DNA of 64,000 nucleotides from an uncultured Woeseiaceae bacterium. GTDB taxonomy: Bacteria > Pseudomonadota > Gammaproteobacteria > Steroidobacterales > Woeseiaceae. Numbering within the stretch: the stretch's first letter is position 1; each line of letters opens with the position of its first letter. The translations under genes were made by a program, and so were the position numbers. The stretch spans positions 186,001-250,000 of the forward strand of contig CALZJH010000007.1 of assembly GCA_945787845.1 (NCBI GenBank). Reading direction: 5' to 3'. Below the pieces are notes generated by a model. That model searched no databases. It was not told where the DNA came from and saw nothing but the letters and a program-made list of their open reading frames with translations. Shown here in pieces: positions 1 to 8,673 of the stretch.

Positions 1-1299
1 GACCTTAATGCCCAGATTCAGGAGGCCCTCGAAGAGAACATAATGCTCGAGATGGAGGACCTCCCCGACGTCCCGAGAACGGACGCCGAGACCACGGCCG
101 AAGTCGAGACGATCAAGGCTGATGAGCTGTGGGAGTCGCGAGCCGCCGACCGTATCCAGGACGGTGGCTGGAACGGCGAAGGCCGGCCCATCTCTGAATT
201 TGCTGACGAATCCGGCCAGTCGCTGCGCGACCATCTGCTGTGGCAGCTCGAAATGGAGCACTTCACGCCTCGCGAGATCATTATTGGGGAATCCATCGTC
301 GATTCGATCAACGACGACGGCTACCTGGAGGCCGATTTCGACGAGATTCTCGAGACCCTGGACGAGAAACCGGCCGTTACCGAACGCGAGGTCGAGAAGA
401 CGCTCGTCAAGATCCAGCGCCTCGACCCTATGGGCGTCGGCGCGCGCACTCTCTCAGAGTGCATCATCCTGCAACTCAGCCAGCTTGACTGGAATACGCC
501 CGGCCTGCAGCTCGCGATCGAGATTGCCGGCGATCACCTCGACCTGGTTGCAACACGCGACTACGGCGAACTGCGCCGCGGCCTCAGGACTTCCGAAGAC
601 GACTTGCACACGGCCCTCGCGCTGATTCGCGGCTGTAACCCACGACCCGGGACGGCAGTGAGTTCAGCCGCGGCAGAGTACGTCATTCCTGACGTCTTCG
701 TCCGCAAGGTCGACAATCGCTGGCAGGTAGAGATCAGCCCGACCGGCGTACCGCGACTATCGGTCAATCAGCAGTACGCCAAGTTGCTGCGCGGCAGCGG
801 CGAGCACACGGTACTGAAATCACAGCTGCAGGAAGCACGCTGGCTGATTCGGAGCCTCGAAATACGCAACGAGACGCTGCTCAAGGTCGCGACCAGCATC
901 GTATCGCGCCAGACTGAGTTCCTGGAACACGGGGACGAGGCCATGAAACCCATGGTCCTGCGCGACATCGCCGACGAAATCGGCATGCATGAATCAACGA
1001 TTTCACGCGTAACAACCAACAAGTACATGCACACCCCGCGAGGCGTTTTCGAGTTCAAGTACTTCTTCTCGTCCCACCTCTCGTCCGAAAGCGGCGAGGA
1101 CCAGTCCTCGACCTCAGTTCGCGCGAAAATCCGCAAACTGATCGGTGCCGAGAACCCGGCGAAACCGCTCAGTGACAGCAAGATCACGAACTTACTGAAG
1201 GACGAAGGTATTTCGGTTGCGAGACGCACAGTCGCGAAGTACCGTGAAGCTATGAATATTCCGTCGTCGAGCGAACGCAGGGTTCGCGACGCCAGATAA
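1..1299 (+). CDS. rpoN: RNA polymerase sigma-54 factor RpoN, 5'-truncated by window edge
   Basis: Sigma-54 directs core RNA polymerase to -24/-12 promoters that need an AAA+ activator. The reading frame is open from base 1, so the track's Met at 43 is internal; 432 residues are visible and the N-terminal activator-interaction region is missing. The upstream codons read DLNAQIQEALEENIM, typical of the end of region I. The core-binding domain follows, then the C-terminal DNA-binding part with the diagnostic RpoN box ARRTVAKYRE close to the C-terminus. Downstream lie hpf, ptsN and rapZ, the classical proteobacterial rpoN cluster linking nitrogen-PTS signalling to sigma-54. Identification is very secure; only the start is outside the window. 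Confidence 0.97.
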   Translation, partial: DLNAQIQEALEENIMLEMEDLPDVPRTDAETTAEVETIKADELWESRAADRIQDGGWNGEGRPISEFADESGQSLRDHLLWQLEMEHFTPREIIIGESIVDSINDDGYLEADFDEILETLDEKPAVTEREVEKTLVKIQRLDPMGVGARTLSECIILQLSQLDWNTPGLQLAIEIAGDHLDLVATRDYGELRRGLRTSEDDLHTALALIRGCNPRPGTAVSSAAAEYVIPDVFVRKVDNRWQVEISPTGVPRLSVNQQYAKLLRGSGEHTVLKSQLQEARWLIRSLEIRNETLLKVATSIVSRQTEFLEHGDEAMKPMVLRDIADEIGMHESTISRVTTNKYMHTPRGVFEFKYFFSSHLSSESGEDQSSTSVRAKIRKLIGAENPAKPLSDSKITNLLKDEGISVARRTVAKYREAMNIPSSSERRVRDAR

Positions 1300-1387
1300 G
1301 GATGCTAGGTAAGAATCACTACATGAAGGAGGACCAACGGACTGTTATCCTGAACCCGCAGGTAAATCGAGAATATGGGAGACCATT

Positions 1388-1708
1388 ATGCAGTTGAATG
1401 TTTCAGGCCATCATGTCGAGGTAACTGAATCCATGAGAGACTATGTCGGCGCAAAAGTAGACAAGATCGGCCGACATTTTGACATTGTGTCTGACGTCCA
1501 ATGTATCCTGACCGTAGAAAAACTACGGCACAAAGCCGAGGCCACTGCCAGCGTCAATGGCGGCACCATTTACTGTGACCATATCGAAGAGGATATGTAC
1601 GCAGCAATTGATGGTCTCGTAGACAAACTTGAACGGCGCGTGCGCAAGTACAAAGAAAAACTTGTCGACCACCACGCCCGAGATAAACACAAAGAACGAT
1701 ACGCCTGA
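1388..1708 (+). CDS. hpf: Ribosome hibernation promoting factor (short HPF)
   Basis: This 106-residue protein has the length of the short HPF/YhbH class, which binds the 30S decoding channel and promotes inactive 100S ribosome dimers in stationary phase. The sequence begins MQLNVSGHHVEVTESMRDYV and has the expected beta-alpha-beta-beta-beta-alpha pattern with a basic second helix (ERRVRKYKEKL). There is no long C-terminal dimerisation domain. A GGGAGA Shine-Dalgarno sequence precedes the ATG. It sits 88 bp after rpoN and 63 bp before ptsN, the normal position for hpf in gammaproteobacteria. Confidence 0.93.
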   Translation: MQLNVSGHHVEVTESMRDYVGAKVDKIGRHFDIVSDVQCILTVEKLRHKAEATASVNGGTIYCDHIEEDMYAAIDGLVDKLERRVRKYKEKLVDHHARDKHKERYA

Positions 1709-1718
1709 CACGGCGGTT

Positions 1719-1746
1719 CCGGCGCGGTCAAGCGGGGCCGCGCCGG
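1719..1746 (+). other. Intercistronic hairpin between hpf and ptsN
   Basis: A perfect 9-bp GC-only stem (CCGGCGCGG at 1719-1727 pairing with CCGCGCCGG at 1738-1746) closes a 10-nt loop just after the hpf stop. No T-run follows, so it is not a canonical terminator. It could stabilise or mark a processing point in the rpoN-hpf-ptsN-rapZ transcript. Seen directly; the function is inference. Confidence 0.5.
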
Positions 1747-1771
1747 CCGTTCTCAGCAAGAATCCATTCCT

Positions 1772-2251
1772 ATGTCGCTCCAAGAAATCATCAAGCCTGA
1801 CGGTGTCCTGTGCAACGCCACCGCCCGCAGCAAGAAGCACTGTCTCGAGATATTGAGCGAACTCCTCATTCGCAACATTCCGGACGTCGCGAGCGACGAT
1901 ATTTTCGAGTGCCTGATCAGCCGTGAGCGGCTCGGGTGCACGAGCCTCGACAGGGGAGCCGCATTTCCACATTGTCGCGTCAAGGGCATTGACGAAAGCG
2001 TCGCCGTACTCATCAAGCTTTCCGAACCCATTGACTTCGATGCGGCCGATGGTGAGCCGGTCGACATCGTGATCGCCATGATGGTTCCTGAAGAAGTCGA
2101 AGACCACCACCGCGCCGACGTCGAACTTGTGACCAGGGTCCTCGCCGACGAAGGATTGCGCGCCCGCCTCCGCGAAACAACCAGCAGTAAGGATCTCTAC
2201 GACGCCCTCATCAACGGCGCGGACATGACATGCCAGGCAAACTGCGCCTGA
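1772..2251 (+). CDS. ptsN: PTS IIA-Ntr nitrogen regulatory protein
   Basis: A 159-residue EIIA protein of the nitrogen phosphotransferase system, phosphorylated on His by NPr, with regulatory effects on potassium transport and stress responses. The conserved phosphorylation region is visible as GCTSLDRGAAFPHCRV, where the histidine of the PHCR stretch corresponds to the active His of the family. The N-terminus (LQEIIKPDGVLCNATARSKK) is typical of PtsN. It overlaps rapZ by 22 bp, implying translational coupling. No NPr (ptsO) gene is seen after rapZ; mgtE takes that place. Confidence 0.93.
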   Translation: MSLQEIIKPDGVLCNATARSKKHCLEILSELLIRNIPDVASDDIFECLISRERLGCTSLDRGAAFPHCRVKGIDESVAVLIKLSEPIDFDAADGEPVDIVIAMMVPEEVEDHHRADVELVTRVLADEGLRARLRETTSSKDLYDALINGADMTCQANCA

Positions 2252-3120
2252 TCATTGTCAGCGGACTTTCCGGCTCCGGAAAGTCCGTCGCCCTCCACGT
2301 TCTGGAAGACCTGGGCTACTACTGTATTGACAACCTACCGGCCGGATTGTTGGTCGCTGCCGTGGAAGAAATACGCCGCGGCGCGGGTGACACGCCCAGG
2401 CACCTGGCCGTGGGCGTCGACGCAAGAAACCAGGTCGAAAATCTGAACGCGCTGCCCGACCTGTTGCGCGAACTGCGCGAGCAGGGAGTCGACACAGATG
2501 TCATCTTCCTCCACGCCAGCGACGATATCCTGCTGCAACGCTACAGCGAATCCCGGCGACGCCATCCGCTCGCCGAGCAAGGCGTGCAACTGCGCGCGGC
2601 GATCGAAACCGAGCGCGCCGTGTTGTCGGAAGTGCAGATGTCGGCAGATCTGATCATCGATACCTCGCAGTCGAGCATTTACGAACTGGCGGACGTGATT
2701 CGTTCGCGCGTCGATTCCCGCGAATCGCAGTCACTGTCCGTGCTGATTGAGAGTTTTGGCTTCAAGTACGGTATTCCCACCGATGCCGATTTCGTTTTTG
2801 ACCTGCGAAGCCTGCCCAACCCCTACTGGACGCTGAAGTTGCGCGGTCTGAACGGCATGGACCAGGAAGTACAACGTTTTCTCGACAAGCAGCCCAAGTT
2901 CGCCGAAATGTTTGAGGACATTCGCGCGTTCCTCGGTCGCTGGATACCGCATTACAAGGAAGCGAACCGCGGCTATCTCACCGTGGCGATCGGCTGCACG
3001 GGCGGCCAACACCGCTCTGTGTATATGACCGAGAAGCTCGCCGCCGCATTGCGGGATCGTCACGAGACCATCCTGACGCGCCACAACAGCCTGCCCGAGC
3101 ATCGTCTCCGTCCGGACTAA
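2230..3120 (+). CDS. rapZ: RNase adapter protein RapZ (YvcJ family)
   Basis: A 296-residue P-loop protein. In enterobacteria RapZ binds the sRNA GlmZ and hands it to RNase E, so controlling GlmS synthesis and amino-sugar supply; outside that group the role is less certain. Visible motifs are Walker A GLSGSGKS at about residues 12-19, the N-terminal nucleotide-binding domain, and the C-terminal domain with the family signature AIGCTGGQHRSVY near residue 255. Length matches the family. The start overlaps the end of ptsN, the conserved order in this cluster. Confidence 0.94.
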   Translation: MPGKLRLIIVSGLSGSGKSVALHVLEDLGYYCIDNLPAGLLVAAVEEIRRGAGDTPRHLAVGVDARNQVENLNALPDLLRELREQGVDTDVIFLHASDDILLQRYSESRRRHPLAEQGVQLRAAIETERAVLSEVQMSADLIIDTSQSSIYELADVIRSRVDSRESQSLSVLIESFGFKYGIPTDADFVFDLRSLPNPYWTLKLRGLNGMDQEVQRFLDKQPKFAEMFEDIRAFLGRWIPHYKEANRGYLTVAIGCTGGQHRSVYMTEKLAAALRDRHETILTRHNSLPEHRLRPD

Positions 3121-3139
3121 GCTGCTAAACTCCGCGGGC

Positions 3140-4489
3140 ATGGAAGCGCGAGACCACACAAAAGCCAATGCCGAACTCCTCCTGGAGAAGCTCGACAGCG
3201 GCCGCATGCGATCCGCCGCCATGATGGTGAACAGCCTGCACCCGGCCGAAGTCGCGCGCCTTCTCGAATCCTTGCCGCTCAAGGATCGTGCTGTCCTCTG
3301 GGAAATGGTCGACCACGACCTCGAGGGCGACGTCCTTGTCGAGCTTGCCGAGGTAGTTCGTGACGGCCTGATCAAGGGCATGGGCACGGAGGACCTTGTC
3401 GCTGCGACCGAAGGCATGGAGGTCGACGATCTCGCTGATCTTGTCGCCGACCTTCCGGAATCCGTAACGCAGGAAGTCCTGCAGTCACTCGACAAGCAGG
3501 ACCACGAGCGGCTGCAGCAGGTCCTCGCGTACGACGAGGAAAGCGCAGGCGGCATGATGAACGTCGACGTCGTGACCGTGCGCCCCGACGTCACGCTGGA
3601 AGTCGTCTCCCGCTACCTCAGGGCCGCCGGTGAGATACCGGACGGCACAGATTCAATCTTCGTTGTCAGCCGCGACAACACGTACATCGGCTCGTTGTTT
3701 CTTTCCCGACTGCTGACGCATGACCCCGACACCATGGTGGCCAACGTCATGTCGACCGACCTGATGCCGATCCCGGCACACACGCCGTCTAACCAGGTTG
3801 TCTGGGAATTCGAGAATCGCGATCTGCTGTCGGCACCGGTCATTGACGACGACTATCGCGTACTCGGCCGTATTACGGTCGATGACGTTGTCGACGTCAT
3901 CCGCGACGAAGCGGAGCATGCCCTCATGGGCGCGGTCGGTCTGGACGAAGAGGACGACATGTTCGCGCCCGTTTTCAAGAGCGCGACGCGCAGGGCGCTC
4001 TGGCTTGGGGTCAATCTCGGCACCGCCTTCCTCGCGGCGGCCGTTGTCGACCAGTTCAAGACGACCCTCGACGCCATTGTGCTGCTTGCCGTATTGATGC
4101 CGATCGTACCCAGTATGGGTGGCGTCGCCGGTACACAGTCGCTGGTCATCATCACGCGCGCCATCGCGCTCGGGCAGATAAACAGCGCGAATGCGGCCGG
4201 TATCCTGCGCAAGGAGTTGATGGTGGGCGTGCTGAACGGCATCGGCTGGGCGCTGATCGTATCTGTCTTTACCTACCTGTGGTTCGGTGACTGGCGTATC
4301 GGCGGCATCATCGGCGCGGCCATGATCATCAACCTCGTCGTGGCCGCGTCGGCCGGCTTTGTTATTCCGTTGACCCTGAAACGCCTGAAAGTGGATCCTG
4401 CGCTAGCCGGCGGTGTGGTGCTGACAACGGTCACCGATGTGATCGGTTACATGGCCTTCCTGGGACTCGCCGCGATCTTCCTCATGTAA
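3140..4489 (+). CDS. mgtE: Magnesium transporter MgtE
   Basis: A 449-residue MgtE-family Mg2+ channel. The N-terminal superhelical domain (about residues 1-130) contains the acidic AESVTQEVLQSL-type repeats that bind regulatory Mg2+. Two CBS domains follow (about 135-255), and then a C-terminal membrane domain of about five helices begins near residue 285 and includes PIVPSMGGVAGTQSL, the conserved pore-region motif. The CBS and N domains close the pore when cytosolic Mg2+ is high. It starts 19 bp after rapZ and may be cotranscribed. Its last bases overlap by 8 bp the end of the convergent patatin gene. Confidence 0.95.
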   Translation: MEARDHTKANAELLLEKLDSGRMRSAAMMVNSLHPAEVARLLESLPLKDRAVLWEMVDHDLEGDVLVELAEVVRDGLIKGMGTEDLVAATEGMEVDDLADLVADLPESVTQEVLQSLDKQDHERLQQVLAYDEESAGGMMNVDVVTVRPDVTLEVVSRYLRAAGEIPDGTDSIFVVSRDNTYIGSLFLSRLLTHDPDTMVANVMSTDLMPIPAHTPSNQVVWEFENRDLLSAPVIDDDYRVLGRITVDDVVDVIRDEAEHALMGAVGLDEEDDMFAPVFKSATRRALWLGVNLGTAFLAAAVVDQFKTTLDAIVLLAVLMPIVPSMGGVAGTQSLVIITRAIALGQINSANAAGILRKELMVGVLNGIGWALIVSVFTYLWFGDWRIGGIIGAAMIINLVVAASAGFVIPLTLKRLKVDPALAGGVVLTTVTDVIGYMAFLGLAAIFLM

Positions 4490-5687
4490 AGGCGCTGAGG
4501 TCTTTCTTGATCCAGCTCGGCGCAAACAGGCGCGGGACGTCCTTGCCGTCCACAAAGTCCAGCAACTCGTCTTTTACCTTCATGGCATCCCTGTAACCCA
4601 GGTTCATGAGTTCTCGCGTGTAGGCCATCTCGAACAGCAGGAAGCTCAGGAGACGATTCTCACCGGGATTGCTACCACCAACGCCTCGCAGCAGTGCGCG
4701 AATGGCGAACGGCAGTTCGGCACGGTGCTTGTGGGCGATCACCCGCAGGTCTTCGCTCGGCACGATCAGCATCGTGTCGATCGGCCGGTAGGGCCGGCCG
4801 CCACGCCGGTCTCCTTCGGGTGGCGCTGAGTCCAGCATTTCGTTGATGCGGGTAATGCGTTCAAGGTCGGAATACAGGCCGTCCATGAACAGGGTGTCGA
4901 GCATGTAACCTGCGATCTGGGCGAAGCTCGGCGGATCGCCCGGAGTATCCGGGACCTTCTCCCCGGTCTCGTCGCGAATGCCGATGACGAGAATTCGATC
5001 GGCACCCAAATGCACCGCCGGACTCAGGGGAGTCGCCTGGCGCATGGCGCCATCGCCGAAATACTCGTTACCTATGCACACGGGCGGAAATATCATCGGC
5101 ACCGCAATCGATGCCATGAGGTGATCCAGGTGCAGCTCGATGTTCTTGCCGAGCCGCCGCGTGCGCTCCCACGGCTTCAGGTCGGACCGCGCTTCGAAGA
5201 ACGTTGTCGACCTCGCCGAGGCATAGCCGGCCGCGGTGACCGCAACGGCGTCGAGATGCCCGGCTTCGATGCCGTCCTGGATCCGGGGAAAGTGCACGTT
5301 ATTGCTTAGCAAGGCACGCAGCGGCGCATTATCCAACAGCGATTTCGGTGTGCCGACCAGCCAGCCACCGAGGATCAACGATGCCATCCAGTGCAGGCTG
5401 CTCTTGAGCATGGTCAGGTGATCGGTCTTGTAGACGTGGTGACAGCGAAAATGGCCCCAGACCCGCTCGAGCTCGGCGACGGCGGTACGGTAATTCCGGG
5501 CACGGGATGCGAGAACCACCGAGTTGACGGCCCCGGCGGACGTACCGCTGATAACCGAGAACGGGTTGGGCCGGCCGCGCGGCATCAATTCGGCCAGCGC
5601 CTTGAGTACGCCGACCTGGAATGCGCCGCGGGCACCGCCGCCCGGCATGACCAGGGCGGTTCTGACTTTGTCCGGCTGGCTGCTCAT
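4482..5687 (-). CDS. Patatin-like phospholipase family protein
   Basis: A 401-residue patatin-fold lipid acyl hydrolase using a Ser-Asp dyad. The oxyanion loop GGGARGAFQVG is near residue 16, the nucleophile elbow GTSAG near residue 50, and the catalytic Asp lies in FGDGAMRQ, matching the DGG/DGA motif. There is no signal peptide, so it is probably cytoplasmic or peripheral to the membrane, like the bacterial RssA/YjjU-type proteins. The substrate cannot be told from sequence. It is convergent with mgtE, overlapping by 8 bp, and divergent from the peroxiredoxin gene. Confidence 0.88.
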   Translation of the reverse strand: MSSQPDKVRTALVMPGGGARGAFQVGVLKALAELMPRGRPNPFSVISGTSAGAVNSVVLASRARNYRTAVAELERVWGHFRCHHVYKTDHLTMLKSSLHWMASLILGGWLVGTPKSLLDNAPLRALLSNNVHFPRIQDGIEAGHLDAVAVTAAGYASARSTTFFEARSDLKPWERTRRLGKNIELHLDHLMASIAVPMIFPPVCIGNEYFGDGAMRQATPLSPAVHLGADRILVIGIRDETGEKVPDTPGDPPSFAQIAGYMLDTLFMDGLYSDLERITRINEMLDSAPPEGDRRGGRPYRPIDTMLIVPSEDLRVIAHKHRAELPFAIRALLRGVGGSNPGENRLLSFLLFEMAYTRELMNLGYRDAMKVKDELLDFVDGKDVPRLFAPSWIKKDLSAFT

Positions 5688-5730
5688 GCCCTAATTGTAA
5701 AGAGATACTTCGCCATGATGGAGATCGTAT

Positions 5731-5758
5731 TATAATGCGCGTCCGAAAAAGGGACGCG
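5731..5758 (+). promoter_or_regulatory. Putative sigma-70 -10 element and dyad upstream of the peroxiredoxin gene
   Basis: A consensus TATAAT lies at 5731-5736, 26 bp before the peroxiredoxin ATG. Directly after it is a perfect 7-bp inverted repeat, CGCGTCC (5738-5744) and GGACGCG (5752-5758), with the spacer GAAAAAG. The repeat falls where transcription would start, so it could be an operator or a hairpin at the 5' end of the mRNA. The -35 region is poor. The sequence is seen directly; the role is inferred. Confidence 0.45.
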
Positions 5759-5762
5759 TATC

Positions 5763-6305
5763 ATGAATCGAAATATTACTGTCACCCTCGTTTTCGTCGC
5801 CCTGGCGGCCATATTTGGCTTTACCTCCATCGGCATTGCCAATGACCAGGTGACGACCGGCGACCCGGCACCTGAATTCGAGCTGTCCGACCAGAACGGC
5901 CAGCTGCATTCGCTCGAGGACTATCGGGACCGGTGGGTTGTGCTGTATTTCTACCCGAAAGACGAAACACCCGGATGCACGACCGAGGCCTGCGAATTCC
6001 GCGACAATATCTTCGCTTACAGGGAGCTGAACGCGCAGATCCTGGGTGTCAGCCTTGACGACGCGGAGTCGCACAAGGCATTTGCGGAAAACCACGGGCT
6101 CCCCTTCCCACTGCTCGCCGATGTCGACGGGGAAGCCTCCACGGCCTATGGCGTCAAAACGCGCATGTTCGGCATGACCGTCGCCAAGCGCCAGACGTTT
6201 ATCATTGGGCCCGACGGCACTATTGCAAAGCACTACGACAAGGTAAAACCTGCAGAGCACTCCGATGAGGTTCTGGCTGACCTCAGGAAGCTGACGGCGC
6301 TCTGA
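5763..6305 (+). CDS. Peroxiredoxin, PrxQ/Bcp type, exported or membrane-anchored
   Basis: A 180-residue thiol peroxidase that reduces H2O2 and organic hydroperoxides. The PrxQ signature PGCTTEACEFRD carries the peroxidatic Cys72 and a resolving Cys77 five residues later, the alpha-2 helix arrangement of atypical 2-Cys PrxQ proteins. An N-terminal hydrophobic stretch (residues 5-25) precedes the thioredoxin-fold domain, so unlike E. coli Bcp this copy is probably periplasmic or tethered to the inner membrane. The YFYPKDETPGC and VTKRQTFIIG-like regions fit the family. It is transcribed alone, divergently from the patatin gene. Confidence 0.92.
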   Translation: MNRNITVTLVFVALAAIFGFTSIGIANDQVTTGDPAPEFELSDQNGQLHSLEDYRDRWVVLYFYPKDETPGCTTEACEFRDNIFAYRELNAQILGVSLDDAESHKAFAENHGLPFPLLADVDGEASTAYGVKTRMFGMTVAKRQTFIIGPDGTIAKHYDKVKPAEHSDEVLADLRKLTAL

Positions 6306-6346
6306 GGATCAGGTTTCGGACTTCCGCTTTACGAATGGCGGCGCAG

Positions 6347-7975
6347 CTAAAATTCCGCTACGGCGATAGACTCTGGCGGCAATTCGAAGACGCTCTGCGG
6401 CATCGCAACCGTGGTAAGCGGGTTTGCCGGGTCGGCGCTGGCGTCAAACACGAACAATTGGGTTGGTGTCACAACCGTGCCGTCGAGCGAAACTCTCGTA
6501 GTTCGCGATGTTTGGTTACGGTTGACGAGCAACACCCTTATGACGCCGGTCGTTGTATCGCGTGATACCAGTACTGCACCCATACCAGCATCAAGTCGAC
6601 CATCCGCAATACCTTGAACCACAATTCGCTCGGTCGTATCCGAAACCAGTTTCGCCATGAGTTCGTACGCGCGATACAGTGGCCGCGGTGTACCGCCATT
6701 GTCGATCAGCCCGAGCGCGATGGCCGGGAAGAAGTCGTAGATGATCGCATTGTGAGAGCGATCGAGACCGGTGTTAGCGCCCAGCGCGAGCACTGTGGTC
6801 GCATGTAGAGCTGGCGCCATGGAGCTTGCGTACTGCTGGTCGCCCGCTCGAGTAGCGAGATCCGGACCCCACTCAGCCAGGACCATCTCAATATCCTGAT
6901 AGTTTGTAGATCCCTGAATCGCGCTTTCAGTCAATTGAATAGCGTCGGCGATTACCAGCGGATCGTCGTTATACGCATGAAACGAGATGAAATCGAACGG
7001 AATATTGACGGCATCGAGATTGACGATAGTTGCGACCGCCGTGGTTGCACTGATGAAACTGCCGAGCCCAATCTTAATAGCCTGTCCATTTGGATCTGCG
7101 GTCGTATCCCTGTAGCCATCGAGTTCAAGCAGCGTTGCAATTGCCATATCGAAGAATGAATCAGGGTCCGCCGTTAATGTCGGCTCCCAAAAGGTCGCGA
7201 TCTCGGGCTCGTTCCAGACTTCCCAGTAGCGAACCGGTCTTGGACGTTCAGTGCCTGTCTTTGCACCGGTGCCTTCGACGACACGTGATACCAAACCAGC
7301 AGCGGCCTTTGAAAAGACCACTGGATCCGCCGGCTCATTGTTTGAAACGCTGTTGGTGAATGTAGCGTCACAACTGAGCCGATTCGGCGTCTGATTGATC
7401 GATAGCGCACGCGGCATATGGTCAATCGAGACGTACGGTGTGGCACCAAATGCCGTTGCATCATCGATAACTGATCGCACGTAGTCCAGTTGATAACGAG
7501 CATCGACAATGCTCGCTTCAAGCACCGGACTTCCATCAGTGAACGTAAACCAGTCTCGGCTAGCGATGAGCGCAGTATCCGTCGCGAAAGCTGTTTCGGA
7601 TTCGGGCGTTGCGTTAAGACACGGACTGCCATCGGTCAGTGTTGGCAATATCTCCGTGGCGATTTCCCAGCGCCCGGCACCGATGCGCCAATCAGCGCCA
7701 GTAATCGTTGATGAAAATCCGACATCCTGCATGTTGGTCATCAGCCCAGGTACGTTTTGGTAGTCGTAAAGAACGCCGGAAAGATCGTAGTAGCCGATCA
7801 GTGCAGGGCTCAGCGCATTTGCAGCATCTGCACTGTTTACGGCGAGATCCCAGTTTGGCGCTACTGGCGGTGGAGGAGGTGGCGGCGTTGGCGGCGCGGA
7901 ACCACCCGAACCTCCGCAGGCCGCGAGTACTGCCATTGTCGCGCCGGTAACCGCGAGCTTTCTGATCCTGTCCAT
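6347..7975 (-). CDS. Secreted lipoprotein with clan GH-A (GH39-like) glycosidase domain
   Basis: A 542-residue protein with a lipoprotein signal (lipobox VLAAC, Cys20), a Gly/Ser stretch and a run of prolines as linker, then a TIM-barrel glycosidase-like domain. Clan GH-A signatures are visible: YWEVWNEPE, with Glu256 as candidate acid/base, and VLAEWGPD, with Glu368 as candidate nucleophile. The spacing of about 110 residues and the C-terminal beta-rich region (ALVSRDTTTGVIRVLLVNRN-like) resemble GH39 beta-xylosidase/alpha-iduronidase relatives. The substrate is unknown. It stands alone, with no transporter or other carbohydrate genes beside it, so family assignment to GH39 rather than GH5/GH79 is tentative. 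Confidence 0.72.
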   Translation of the reverse strand: MDRIRKLAVTGATMAVLAACGGSGGSAPPTPPPPPPPVAPNWDLAVNSADAANALSPALIGYYDLSGVLYDYQNVPGLMTNMQDVGFSSTITGADWRIGAGRWEIATEILPTLTDGSPCLNATPESETAFATDTALIASRDWFTFTDGSPVLEASIVDARYQLDYVRSVIDDATAFGATPYVSIDHMPRALSINQTPNRLSCDATFTNSVSNNEPADPVVFSKAAAGLVSRVVEGTGAKTGTERPRPVRYWEVWNEPEIATFWEPTLTADPDSFFDMAIATLLELDGYRDTTADPNGQAIKIGLGSFISATTAVATIVNLDAVNIPFDFISFHAYNDDPLVIADAIQLTESAIQGSTNYQDIEMVLAEWGPDLATRAGDQQYASSMAPALHATTVLALGANTGLDRSHNAIIYDFFPAIALGLIDNGGTPRPLYRAYELMAKLVSDTTERIVVQGIADGRLDAGMGAVLVSRDTTTGVIRVLLVNRNQTSRTTRVSLDGTVVTPTQLFVFDASADPANPLTTVAMPQSVFELPPESIAVAEF

Positions 7976-8166
7976 TACCCATCACTCCCAGGCACTCCAA
8001 TTCAGATTCACTGCATCGGAGCGGCAATATGTTTACTGATTGATTTAACGATACATGGACGATTAGGACTGTGACGTGATGGTCGCTTTTAGCCGAAAGC
8101 CGCCAGTCGGCCCCTTTGCGATAAGATGACGGCTTCTCAACAAAAGCAGACCCCTGTGACCGGATC

Positions 8167-8673
8167 ATGTGGAGTGTAGTACCGAGTGTCGCCGTTCTTG
8201 GGCTGGTTGCCATCGTCGCAGCACGACTCGCGCAGAGTCGCTCATCGCCAATCGACGCGGCAGCCGAACGAATTGCCGCATCCACGGTGCTAGGCATTAG
8301 CACAGCCGTTCAGAGTGCACACTTCGTGGAGGAGTGGGCTACGGGGTTTCACGCGCGCTTTCCGGCCTTGTTAGGCCTGGATCCTATGCCGCTGTCTCTA
8401 TTTGTTGCTTTCAACCTGGCGTGGATAGCTATCTGGATCGTATCAATACCGTTTCTTCGACGCGGTCGAAAAGCAGCGTTCTTCGCAGCGTGGTTTCTTG
8501 CTATCGCCGGAATCCTGAACGGTATTGCGCATCCAATGATGGCTATGGCATCGGGTGGCTACTTCCCGGGCCTGATAACGTCACCGTTTATTGGAATTGC
8601 TGGCGTGATTCTCTGGCAACGACTTCAAAGGGCCACTTCAAAGCCTGTGCGGATAAGGAATAACGCATCATGA
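8167..8673 (+). CDS. HXXEE-domain integral membrane protein
   Basis: A 168-residue protein with about four to five hydrophobic segments. It contains HFVEEW near residue 58, matching the HXXEE motif that names a family of small membrane proteins of unknown function, and a later conserved-looking NGIAHPMMA stretch at the end of a helix. These His and Glu residues near membrane boundaries suggest metal binding or catalysis, but no activity is established that I can cite. The stop overlaps the start of the next gene (ATGA), so it is translationally coupled to a methyltransferase. Confidence 0.7.
   Translation: MWSVVPSVAVLGLVAIVAARLAQSRSSPIDAAAERIAASTVLGISTAVQSAHFVEEWATGFHARFPALLGLDPMPLSLFVAFNLAWIAIWIVSIPFLRRGRKAAFFAAWFLAIAGILNGIAHPMMAMASGGYFPGLITSPFIGIAGVILWQRLQRATSKPVRIRNNAS

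Noticed and set aside
1523-2110. 195-aa minus-strand ORF over hpf/ptsN
   Set aside because: It is antisense to two motif-supported genes and has no domain.
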